The translations under genes were made by a program, and so were the position numbers. From NCBI GenBank assembly GCA_023460795.1, contig JAEWPC010000035.1, positions 186,001 through 250,000 on the forward strand: a DNA stretch of 64,000 nucleotides. Reading direction: 5' to 3'. Shown piece by piece: positions 1 through 7,061 of this stretch (the stretch's first letter is position 1; each line of letters opens with the position of its first letter). Source of the DNA: Bacillota bacterium. GTDB lineage: Bacteria > Bacillota > Bacilli > Paenibacillales > Paenibacillaceae. The notes under the pieces were generated by a model. That model was not told the origin of the DNA. It searched no databases and saw only the letters and a list, made by a program, of their open reading frames with translations.

Positions 1-528
1 GATGAGCAGGCTGCTTACGACGCGACGCGTTATTTGATAGAGAACGGTCACCGCGACATCGGGATGATCAGCTTCGACCTCGGAGACAGCATCGCGGGCC
101 AGACCCGGTATCAGGGATATGTTCGGGCGCTCAGAGAATCTAACATAGAGCTCAAGAGGGACAATATCTTCTTCGTGAGCGAGTATTCCCACGACCCTTA
201 TGACGCCGCGGAATCCCTCTTCCGGCAAACCTCCGGCCTAACCGCCGTGTTCGCCGTCTCGGATGTGCTGGCCATGGGGGTGCTCAGCTACTTGAACGAC
301 AAAGGAGTGTCCGTACCGAACGAGGTTTCGGTCGTCGGCTTCGACAACATCCGGCTGTCCGCCTATACCGTTCCCAAGCTGACGACGGTCGCGCAGCCGA
401 TGTACCAGATCGGGTACCGGGCGGTGGAGAAGCTGCACGCGAGAATTAACGGGCAGACGGATGCGGTGCTCCGAGAGATCGTTCCTCATGAAATCGTAGA
501 GAGAGCGTCGACGGCACGGCGGAGGTAG
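1..528 (+). CDS. LacI/GalR-family transcriptional regulator, C-terminal part (5' end outside window)
   Basis: The frame is open from the first base, so this is the end of a longer gene; the N-terminal helix-turn-helix is not in the window. The visible 175 residues are the sugar-binding (periplasmic-binding-protein-like) domain of a LacI-type regulator: an early segment ISFDLGDS, the conserved stretch FAVSDVLAMGVLSYL, then VSVVGFDNIRLS and the typical PKLTTVAQP before the dimer face. It lies 200 bases upstream of a sugar ABC transporter on the same strand and probably controls it in response to the transported sugar (inference from position). A 20-bp perfect palindrome in the gap between them is a candidate operator. 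Confidence 0.88.
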   Translation, partial: DEQAAYDATRYLIENGHRDIGMISFDLGDSIAGQTRYQGYVRALRESNIELKRDNIFFVSEYSHDPYDAAESLFRQTSGLTAVFAVSDVLAMGVLSYLNDKGVSVPNEVSVVGFDNIRLSAYTVPKLTTVAQPMYQIGYRAVEKLHARINGQTDAVLREIVPHEIVERASTARRR

Positions 529-575
529 AGAGTCGAAGTTCGAAGGTAGAAGTTCGAAGGTCGACTTTTGTAGGA

Positions 576-595
576 TTCTGAAAAGCTTTTCAGAA
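576..595. promoter_or_regulatory. 20-bp perfect palindrome, candidate operator
   Basis: TTCTGAAAAGCTTTTCAGAA is a perfect dyad between the LacI-type gene and the transporter operon. No T run follows on either strand, so a terminator is less likely than an operator. LacI-family operators are dyads of this size, although the centre here is GC rather than the more usual CG. A 14-bp direct repeat (GAAGTTCGAAGGTA, about two copies, near 535-562) lies just before it. Confidence 0.45.
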
Positions 596-728
596 ATCTC
601 GGCCCTGAGCGAAACGAGCAATCGTAAACTAAGCTGGGAGGTGGGTCGCTTTATCCTAGAAGACACGGATACGATGCAGACGATCCTTTGAATCACGCAA
701 TTCCATAACCAGAGAGGGGCAAATCGGA

Positions 729-2150
729 ATGTTAAAGACAAAGAGCTGGACAACCGCACTCGTCGCAACTTTATCGCTATCTATGCTACTAACGGCATGC
801 GGAGGCAATAACAATGAGAATTCGGAATCTTCTCCGAGCGCAGCAAGTTCATCGCCTGCTTCATCTCCTGCGGACACCGCAAGCGATTCGGCTTCTCCGA
901 GCGAGGCGGCGAGCGGCGGATTGCTGGCCGATGCTCTGGCAGGCAAGTTCAAAGGCACCAAAGTGACGATGTTCGGCCCGTTCGTCGACGTCGACCAAGT
1001 GAAATTCGAGGAAGCGATCAAAGATTTCGAAGATAAGTCCGGCATCGACATCGCCTATGAAGGCTCCAAGGAATTCGAAGCGACGATCAACGTTCGGGTT
1101 AACGGCGGCAACGCTCCCGACATCGCCGACTTCCCGCAGCCCGGCTTGCTGGCGAATATCGCCAAGAGCGGCAAAGTCATCGACGTCTCCACTTTCCTCG
1201 ACCAAGCGACGCTGCAGAAGAAGTACAACCAAAGCTGGCTCGACATGGCGACGATGGACGGCGCGAGCGGCAAGATCATGGCCGGCGTCTGGGCGCGCAG
1301 CAGCGTAAAAAGCTTAGTCTGGTACAACAAGAAGGAGTTCGACGCAGCGGGTTACACCGTTCCGAAAACATGGGATGAGCTGCTCGCGCTTACCGATCAA
1401 ATCGGCAAGGACGGAGATCCGGCTTGGGCGATCGGCATCGAGTCCGGCGCCGCCACGGGTTGGCCGGCTACCGACTGGGTAGAGGACATTATGCTCCGCA
1501 CGACCAGCCCGGAGAATTACGACAAGTGGGTCAGCGGCGAGCTGCCGTTCACCGATCCGATCGTGAAGAACGCGGTGCAGAAGATGTCCGAAATTTGGCT
1601 GAAAGAAGGCGCCGTATACGGCGGCACGAAATCGATCGTCTCGACGGCGTTCGGCGACTCTCCGAAAGCGTTGTTCGACAACCCGCCGAAGGCATGGTTG
1701 CATCGCCAAGCAAGCTTCATTACGAGCTTCTTCCCTGAAGGCTTGAAGACGGGCGAGGATTACGACTGGTTCCCATTGCCGTCGATCGATCCGCAATACG
1801 GCACGCCGGCTCTCGTGGCGGGCGACATCTACGCCATGTTCAACGATCGTCCGGAAGTGCGCGCCGTCATGGAATTCTTCACGACAGGCGAATCGATTAA
1901 GACTTGGATTCAATCCGGCGGCGTCATCGCTCCGATGAACGATGCCGATCCTGCGTGGTACTCGACGGACGTCGAGCGCCGGATGGCCGAATTCGTGAAG
2001 AACGCGACGGCGATCCGCTTCGACGGCTCCGACTTGATGCCTGGCGCGGTAGGCGCAGGTACGTTCTGGAAGGGCATGACCGACTACGTCAGCGGCACGG
2101 TCAATCTTGATAAAGCGTTGGAAGAAATCCAAGCCGGCTGGCAGAAGTAA
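729..2150 (+). CDS. Extracellular sugar-binding lipoprotein of a CUT1 ABC transporter (AglE-like)
   Basis: Predicted lipid-anchored solute receptor of 473 residues. The signal peptide ends in the lipobox LLTACGG (Cys24), followed by a Ser/Asn/Glu-rich linker to about residue 58. Then comes a solute-binding family 1 domain with YEGSKEFEA, NGGNAPDIADFPQPG and a C-terminal VNLDKALEEIQAGW. A ribosome site GAGAGGGGC precedes the ATG. The two permeases downstream, one with a long extracytoplasmic insertion, resemble the alpha-glucoside (AglF/AglG) group, so an alpha-glucoside or related disaccharide is the likely ligand (inference). No ATPase gene is present; Gram-positives usually supply a shared MsmX-type ATPase from elsewhere. 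Confidence 0.88.
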   Translation: MLKTKSWTTALVATLSLSMLLTACGGNNNENSESSPSAASSSPASSPADTASDSASPSEAASGGLLADALAGKFKGTKVTMFGPFVDVDQVKFEEAIKDFEDKSGIDIAYEGSKEFEATINVRVNGGNAPDIADFPQPGLLANIAKSGKVIDVSTFLDQATLQKKYNQSWLDMATMDGASGKIMAGVWARSSVKSLVWYNKKEFDAAGYTVPKTWDELLALTDQIGKDGDPAWAIGIESGAATGWPATDWVEDIMLRTTSPENYDKWVSGELPFTDPIVKNAVQKMSEIWLKEGAVYGGTKSIVSTAFGDSPKALFDNPPKAWLHRQASFITSFFPEGLKTGEDYDWFPLPSIDPQYGTPALVAGDIYAMFNDRPEVRAVMEFFTTGESIKTWIQSGGVIAPMNDADPAWYSTDVERRMAEFVKNATAIRFDGSDLMPGAVGAGTFWKGMTDYVSGTVNLDKALEEIQAGWQK

Positions 2151-2173
2151 CGAACCCGAAGCAAGCGATAGAG

Positions 2174-2219
2174 AACGGAGGACACGCGAGATAACGTCAT
2201 TACGCCGATGTCCTCCGTT
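2174..2219 (+). promoter_or_regulatory. Intercistronic stem-loop between receptor and permease genes
   Basis: An 11-bp perfect inverted repeat (AACGGAGGACA at 2174-2184, TGTCCTCCGTT at 2209-2219) is followed by a short T-rich stretch. It sits between the receptor and the first permease. In such operons a stem here commonly stabilises the upstream message or partly terminates transcription, giving more receptor than permease; that role is inferred. Confidence 0.55.
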
Positions 2220-2251
2220 TCTCGTTGAACGATACGGAAAGGAAGATTCCG

Positions 2252-3337
2252 ATGCAGACGGATTCCGCTGTCAAGCGCAGCGTGCCCAAAATCGCCTTGT
2301 GGTCGGTACTTGTACCGTTGCTGAACGTGATCGCGCATTCCGCGATCTTCATCTTCCTCAGAGACAGTGAACTGAATCCGGTCGTATATGCGATTCTAGC
2401 CATCCTATGGGGAGTCGCGGGCGTATATACGATCTATTGGTCTCTCAACTGGGTGATCGAGCAATACTCGGACGCGTGGAAAAGAAGAATCCAGCCGTTC
2501 CTGTTCATCGGACCCGCGATCGGGCTGCTGGGCTGGTTGTTGCTCATCCCGACGATCCGGACGCTGATCATGAGCTTTCAGAACGAATCGTCCACGAAGT
2601 TCGTCGGCTTCGCCAACTACGCGGCGGTGTTCACGAACCGTCTGCTGCTGACGGCGCTTCGCAACAACTTGCTATGGGTCGTCTTCGGTGCGACCGCTTG
2701 TATTCTTCTTGGCTTGCTCATAGCGGTGCTCGCCGACAGAAGCAGCTTCGAGAAGCTGGCGAAGGCGATCATCTTCATGCCGATGGCGATTTCCTTCGTC
2801 GCCGCGGGGGTTATCTGGAAGTTTATTTATTACTATCAACCGGGCGACGAGCAGATCGGACTGCTGAACGCGATCGTCGTCTATTTCGGCGGAGAGCCCC
2901 AAGCTTGGACGAGCGCGTACCAGCCTTGGAACAACCTCTTCCTTATTTTAATCTTAATCTGGATGCAAACCGGGTTCGCGATGGTCATCTTGTCGGCGGC
3001 GCTGAAGAGTGTCCCTGAAGATACTCTCGAGGCCGCTCGAATGGACGGGGCGGGGGAATTCCGTATTTTCTTCCGGATCATTATCCCGTACATCTCGACG
3101 ACGTTGCTATCGGTAACGACGACGGTCATCGTGTTTACGCTGAAAATATTCGACGTGGTCATGGTCATGACGGGCGGACAGTATGATACCGAGGTCGTGG
3201 CGACCCAATTCTATCGTCAATTCTTCATGTACCAGAACTTCGGATACGGCTCGACGCTCGCCATCGTGCTTCTGATCGCCGTCATCCCCGTGATCGTGTT
3301 CAACCTGCGACAGATCCGGAAGCAGGGGGAGATATAA
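2252..3337 (+). CDS. CUT1 sugar ABC transporter permease (AglF-like)
   Basis: Integral membrane subunit of the sugar importer. I place the start at ATG 2252 because AAGGAAG lies six bases before it; a TTG at 2225 in the same frame has no ribosome site. The protein has two N-terminal hydrophobic segments before the usual permease core, as in AglF-type subunits. The core ends with the ATPase-docking EAA loop (EAARMDGAGEFRIFFRIIIP) about 90 residues from the C terminus. It is followed one base later by the second permease, so the two are translated together. Confidence 0.87.
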   Translation: MQTDSAVKRSVPKIALWSVLVPLLNVIAHSAIFIFLRDSELNPVVYAILAILWGVAGVYTIYWSLNWVIEQYSDAWKRRIQPFLFIGPAIGLLGWLLLIPTIRTLIMSFQNESSTKFVGFANYAAVFTNRLLLTALRNNLLWVVFGATACILLGLLIAVLADRSSFEKLAKAIIFMPMAISFVAAGVIWKFIYYYQPGDEQIGLLNAIVVYFGGEPQAWTSAYQPWNNLFLILILIWMQTGFAMVILSAALKSVPEDTLEAARMDGAGEFRIFFRIIIPYISTTLLSVTTTVIVFTLKIFDVVMVMTGGQYDTEVVATQFYRQFFMYQNFGYGSTLAIVLLIAVIPVIVFNLRQIRKQGEI

Positions 3338-3338
3338 G

Positions 3339-4436
3339 ATGAAGAGGAAACGTTCGCGCCGCACCGGCTCCAAGGCGCTCGTCAATACAGTGTTAGCCAT
3401 CATCTGCCTCATCTGGCTGATCCCGACGCTAGGCTTGTTCGTGTCTTCGTTCCGGCCGGCCAGCGAAATTCTAGGTTCCGGCTGGTGGACGGTCGCGCCT
3501 CATCGCGAGAACGTCACCAAGGACCAAATCCAGCTGCCGAAGGATACCGACCTCAGGCAGCCGATCGAAGTGGAGGGTCAAACCTACACCGACGATCAAC
3601 TGAGAAGCGGCGTCAAGGCGCCCGACGGATCGACGCTGGTCTGGGAGAACCGCCGCGCGCGTCTGCTCAACATTCAGGAGCCCGGCTGGGTCTCGAATAA
3701 CAACTTTACGTTGGACAACTACGAAGGCGTGTTAACGGGGAAAACGTATAAGCTTAAGCAGCCCGACGGAAGCGAGCGTACGGAGAAGGGCAGCAACATG
3801 TCGAGGGCGTTCTTGAATACGATCGTCGTCTCGATCCCAGCGACGGTCATTCCGATCCTGATCGCCAGCTTCGCCGCCTATGCGTTCGCGTGGCTGAGGT
3901 TCCCGCTGCGCAAGACGTTGTTCGTCGTCGTGATCATGCTGCTCGTCGTGCCGCTCCAAGTAGCGCTCATTCCGGTATCCAAGGATTTCGCCGCGCTTGG
4001 CTTGAACGGCAACTTCCTCGGAATATGGATCGCGCATGCCGGTTTCGGGCTTCCGCTGGCGACCTACTTTATGTATTCGTACATTAGCCAGCTTCCGAAG
4101 GATTTGTTCGAATCGGCTTATATGGACGGAGCGACGAACTTTACGATCTTCACGAGGCTGATTCTGCCTCTGGCGGTGCCTTCGATCGCTTCGATCAGTA
4201 TTTTCCAGTTCCTGTGGGTATGGAACGATTATCTGGTGTCGCTGATCTTCCTCGGCGGGCAGGAGAACGTTCAAGTGCTGTCGATGCGCATCGCCAATAT
4301 GGTCGGTTCGCGCGGGGACGCTTGGCATCTGTTGACCGCGGCGGCGTTCGTGTCGATGCTGATGCCGTTGGCTGTCTTCTTCGGCTTGCAGCGTTACTTC
4401 GTGCGCGGTTTGCTTGGAGGTTCGGTTAAAGGGTAA
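3339..4436 (+). CDS. CUT1 sugar ABC transporter permease (AglG-like)
   Basis: Second permease subunit, 365 residues. After the first membrane segment (about 12-32) there is a hydrophilic extracytoplasmic insertion of roughly 100 residues (GWWTVAPHRENVTK to FTLDNYEGVL), which ordinary CUT1 permeases of about 280 residues lack and which is characteristic of AglG. The EAA loop ESAYMDGATNFTIFTRLILP is near residue 255. GGGGGAG precedes the ATG, which starts one base after the previous stop codon. The operon ends at a strong hairpin terminator. Confidence 0.87.
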   Translation: MKRKRSRRTGSKALVNTVLAIICLIWLIPTLGLFVSSFRPASEILGSGWWTVAPHRENVTKDQIQLPKDTDLRQPIEVEGQTYTDDQLRSGVKAPDGSTLVWENRRARLLNIQEPGWVSNNNFTLDNYEGVLTGKTYKLKQPDGSERTEKGSNMSRAFLNTIVVSIPATVIPILIASFAAYAFAWLRFPLRKTLFVVVIMLLVVPLQVALIPVSKDFAALGLNGNFLGIWIAHAGFGLPLATYFMYSYISQLPKDLFESAYMDGATNFTIFTRLILPLAVPSIASISIFQFLWVWNDYLVSLIFLGGQENVQVLSMRIANMVGSRGDAWHLLTAAAFVSMLMPLAVFFGLQRYFVRGLLGGSVKG

Positions 4437-4450
4437 AAGGGATATGGAGA

Positions 4451-4495
4451 AAGCGGCTTCCGCTCGGCGTTGTGCCGGAGCGGGAGCCGCTTTTT
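4451..4495 (+). terminator. Rho-independent terminator after the agl-like operon
   Basis: AAGCGGCTTCCGCTC pairs with the later GAGCGGGAGCCGCTT (one mismatch), and the right arm runs into TTTTT. It separates the transporter operon from the convergent etfA. Confidence 0.85.
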
Positions 4496-4510
4496 GGGTT
4501 TAGGCGTAGT

Positions 4511-5500
4511 TCACGTGTTGTTAGTGGCGAAATCGTGTATGAGGGCTGGAACGACTTCGAACAGGTCCCCGACGATCCCGTAATCGGCGATGCTGAAGAT
4601 GGGCGCATCGGGGTCTTTGTTGATGGCGACGATGACGCGCGAACGGCTCATGCCCGCCAGGTGCTGGACCGCGCCGCTGATGCCGCAGGCGATGTACAGG
4701 TCGGGCGTGACCGTTTTGCCGGTCTGGCCGATCTGCAGCGCGTAGTCGCAGTAGCCGGCATCGCAGGCTCCGCGCGACGCGCCGACGGCTCCGCCGAGCA
4801 AGCTCGCCAGCGTGGCAAGCGGCGCGAAGCCTTCCGCGCTTCGGACGCCGCGGCCGCCGGAGACGATGACGCGCGCTTCGGTCAAGTCGACGGCGGCGGA
4901 AACGCGCCGCACGACGTCGTGGACGACGATGCGCGTCTGCGGCGGACTGAAGGGCGCGTTGCGGATCGGCGCGGGTTGCCCGCCTTGTTCGGCGGCGGGC
5001 GGGAAGTTGTTCGGTCGCACCGTCACGACCCACGGGGCGCCCGGCAGCAAAGCGCGCTGCTCCAGCGCTTTGCCCGCGTGCAGCGCGCGCGTGAACCGGA
5101 CGCGTCCGTCGTCGCCTGCGGCGGCGGATATCGCGTCCGAGATTTGCCCCGCCCCGAGGCGGGCGGCCAGCCGCGGGGCAAGATCCCGCCCGATCGCGGT
5201 GTGGCCGAGCCACCAAGCGTCGGGCGGTTGGTTTAGCGCCGCTGCCCCCGCGATGAGGGCGGCGGCGTAAGTGTCCGGCGTGTAGCGGGAGAGGATGGGG
5301 TGATCGACGACGATCACCTCATCCGGCCCGCGGCACGCCAGGTGGGTTGCCTCGGCGGCGTCGTCCGCGCCGCCGGCCAGCAGCAGGACGGCGAGCTTGT
5401 CGCCGGCCGCCATGCACTGCCGCGCTGCGGCGATCGCCTCGAGCGAGACTCGCCGCAGCTTTCCGTCGCGGCACTCCGCGACGACCACGTGTTGCTTCAT
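4511..5500 (-). CDS. etfA: Electron transfer flavoprotein alpha subunit (fatty-acid oxidation type)
   Basis: The alpha subunit carries the electron-transferring FAD of the ETF heterodimer, which accepts electrons from acyl-CoA dehydrogenases. At 329 residues it has the family's length. The C-terminal FAD domain shows VIVSGGRGVRSAEGF, GGAVGASRGACDAGY, the QIGQTGKTVTP loop, CGISGAVQHLAGM and INKDPDAPIFSIADYGIVGD. GGAGGTGAG precedes the ATG. It lies downstream of etfB on the same strand but is separated from it by about 600 bases of tandem repeats, an unusual gap for genes that are normally adjacent. The neighbouring fad genes indicate a role in beta-oxidation. A second, Fix-type etfA is at 28205-29242. 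Confidence 0.93.
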   Translation of the reverse strand: MKQHVVVAECRDGKLRRVSLEAIAAARQCMAAGDKLAVLLLAGGADDAAEATHLACRGPDEVIVVDHPILSRYTPDTYAAALIAGAAALNQPPDAWWLGHTAIGRDLAPRLAARLGAGQISDAISAAAGDDGRVRFTRALHAGKALEQRALLPGAPWVVTVRPNNFPPAAEQGGQPAPIRNAPFSPPQTRIVVHDVVRRVSAAVDLTEARVIVSGGRGVRSAEGFAPLATLASLLGGAVGASRGACDAGYCDYALQIGQTGKTVTPDLYIACGISGAVQHLAGMSRSRVIVAINKDPDAPIFSIADYGIVGDLFEVVPALIHDFATNNT

Positions 5501-5550
5501 TCGCTCACCTCCGGATAAAAAGAATATTTACACATGAACAAGGTAGGTGT

Positions 5551-5900
5551 CGATTCCGTAGGTGTGTCACTGTAATGTTGTGAGGTAACGCTAATCCGTC
5601 TCGGTCCCGTAATTGCACCGAAGTAACGTTGTGCGGCAACGCTAATTTGTCTGGGTTCCGTGATTGCACCGAAGTAAAGTTGTGCGGCAACGCTAATTTG
5701 TCTCGATCCCGTGAGTGCTCCGAAGTAACGTTGTGCGGTAACGCTAATTTGTCTCGGTCCCGTGATTGCGCCGAAGTTACGTTGTGCGGCAACGCTGATT
5801 TGTCTCGGTCCAGAGATTGCGCCGAAGTAACGTTGTGCGGTAACGCTGATTTGTCTCGGTCCCGAGATTGCGCCGAAGTAACGTTGTGCGGTAACGCTAC
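5551..5900. repeat. 51-bp tandem repeat array, about 6.5 units
   Basis: Units start at 5577, 5628, 5679, 5730, 5781 and 5832, with a partial unit at 5883 and a decayed one before 5577. Each begins GTTGTGCGG(C/T)AACGCT and ends CCGAAGTAAC, with exact 51-base spacing and scattered substitutions. A small stem, CGTTG-N5-CAACG, recurs at each junction; units with TAACG instead keep a wobble pair. Because 51 is a multiple of three, both strands stay open in some frames, but no ribosome site or proper start supports a gene. The array sits between etfB and etfA. Confidence 0.95.
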
Positions 5901-5945
5901 TTAGTGACAGAACTCGCCCGCGACTTTGCAACAATCCCTCACGCC

Positions 5946-6096
5946 GTTGCAGCGAAGAAAGTGTCACCCCCGAACCTGCAACACCCTCGCAGACCGCTAC
6001 AGCGCAGAAAGAGTCACTCCCGAACCTACAATGCTCTCGTAGACCGTTACAGCGAGGAAAGAGTCACTTCCAACGCCTCAACGCCCTTCGCAGACC
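5946..6096. repeat. 50-bp tandem repeat array, three units, different sequence from the first
   Basis: Units start at 5946, 5996 and 6046 (50, 50 and 51 bases). Each begins G(T/C)T(G/A)CAGCG(A/C)(A/G)GAAAG and ends CGCAGACC or CGTAGACC. A partial unit appears to precede them from about 5922. The array ends one base before the etfB stop codon (6098-6100 on the minus strand), so it touches the 3' end of that gene. It shares no clear sequence with the 51-bp array beside it. Confidence 0.9.
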
Positions 6097-6097
6097 G

Positions 6098-6871
6098 TTA
6101 ACTCGGCAGAACCTTCGCCTCGCCGCGCAGCAGCGCGAGAAGCTCTGCCGCTTGCTCGGCCGGCGTGCCGGCGAGCTTCCGCCCGGGCGGGCGCGCGGGC
6201 TGCTCCTCGCACGCGAGCCGCTCGGTGCGCGGAGCAGCGGCGCCGCCGAGGGCCGCGGCGGACAGCTCCGCCAGCGGCTTGCGCTTCGCTTTCATAATAC
6301 CGGCCAACGCCGGATACCGCGGCTCGTTCAACCCTTGCTGCGCGGTAAGCACGGCGGGCAGCGGCAGCTCCCAGATTTCGCTGTCGCCCTCCGCGTCCCT
6401 CGTCACGCGCACGACGCGTCCTTCCACCGAGCACGCGATAATCGCTCCCGCATGCGGCCATCCCAGCAGTTCCGCTACGCGAATCGCCACCTGACCGGCT
6501 CCGTTATCGATCGAGAGATGTCCCGCCATCACGAGATCGTACGTTGTGGACCCTACAACTTCGGCGATTCGTCGCGATACCGCGTACTCATCCAGCTCCT
6601 CCGCTTCCGATCGAATCCAGACGGCTTCGTCGGCCCCCATCGCAAGCCCCGTGCGAAGCGCCTCCACGGTCTCGTCGCCGCCGAGCGACAGCAACGTGAC
6701 GGTGCCTCCATGCGCTTCCTTCATCCGCAGCGCTTCCTCCAAAGCAAACTCGTCGTACGGATTGATCGTGCGTTTGACCGTGTGGCCGTCGACCTTCCCT
6801 TGAACGACTCGAACCGGTTCGTCCGTCGCGATGACGGATTTGATCAGCACCGCGATGTTTATCGCAACCAC
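6098..6871 (-). CDS. etfB: Electron transfer flavoprotein beta subunit (fatty-acid oxidation type), start codon uncertain
   Basis: The beta subunit binds AMP and pairs with EtfA to carry electrons from acyl-CoA dehydrogenase. Family features include INIAVLIKSV at the start, NPYDEFALEEALRMKE, SLGGDETVEALRTGLAMGADEAVWI and GHLSIDNGAGQVAIRVAELLGWP. The start is a problem. Homologues begin MNIAVLIK or MKILVCIK, but the codon at that point is ATA (6860-6862), with AGGTGG five bases before it. The nearest ordinary start in frame is GTG at 6869-6871, which lacks a good ribosome site; I give that coordinate conservatively (257 residues). The gene is divergent from the YwjF-like gene. Confidence 0.9.
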   Translation of the reverse strand: MVAINIAVLIKSVIATDEPVRVVQGKVDGHTVKRTINPYDEFALEEALRMKEAHGGTVTLLSLGGDETVEALRTGLAMGADEAVWIRSEAEELDEYAVSRRIAEVVGSTTYDLVMAGHLSIDNGAGQVAIRVAELLGWPHAGAIIACSVEGRVVRVTRDAEGDSEIWELPLPAVLTAQQGLNEPRYPALAGIMKAKRKPLAELSAAALGGAAAPRTERLACEEQPARPPGRKLAGTPAEQAAELLALLRGEAKVLPS

Positions 6872-7061
6872 CTCTTTTCGGGCGTGGCGCCCTCGTATTC
6901 GAACCGAGATGCAACGTGTCCTTTTTTGCCGATATGGGCATAACGACGGGCGGCAGGCGAATAAATTTACGAGTAACAGACGGTAGCAGCTTCTTCTAGA
7001 GCTTATGAAGGGAGGGGCGGGTTCAGAAGGCAAGAGGCTTCGCGAGAGCGGGGAGAGAGAC

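Noticed and set aside
1314..2132. 272-codon antisense frame in the AglE-like gene
   Set aside because: Arg/His-rich shadow without a domain.
4511..5280. Several large overlapping frames across etfA
   Set aside because: High G+C shadow frames; only the 329-residue frame has ETF motifs and a ribosome site.
5497..5967. Open frames on both strands through the 51-bp array, encoding 17-residue peptide repeats
   Set aside because: The unit length is a multiple of three, so any open frame stays open. No ribosome site or plausible start exists, and both strands are open at once.
5551..6096. CRISPR-like array
   Set aside because: The repeats are directly adjacent with no unique spacers, and there are no cas genes in the window.
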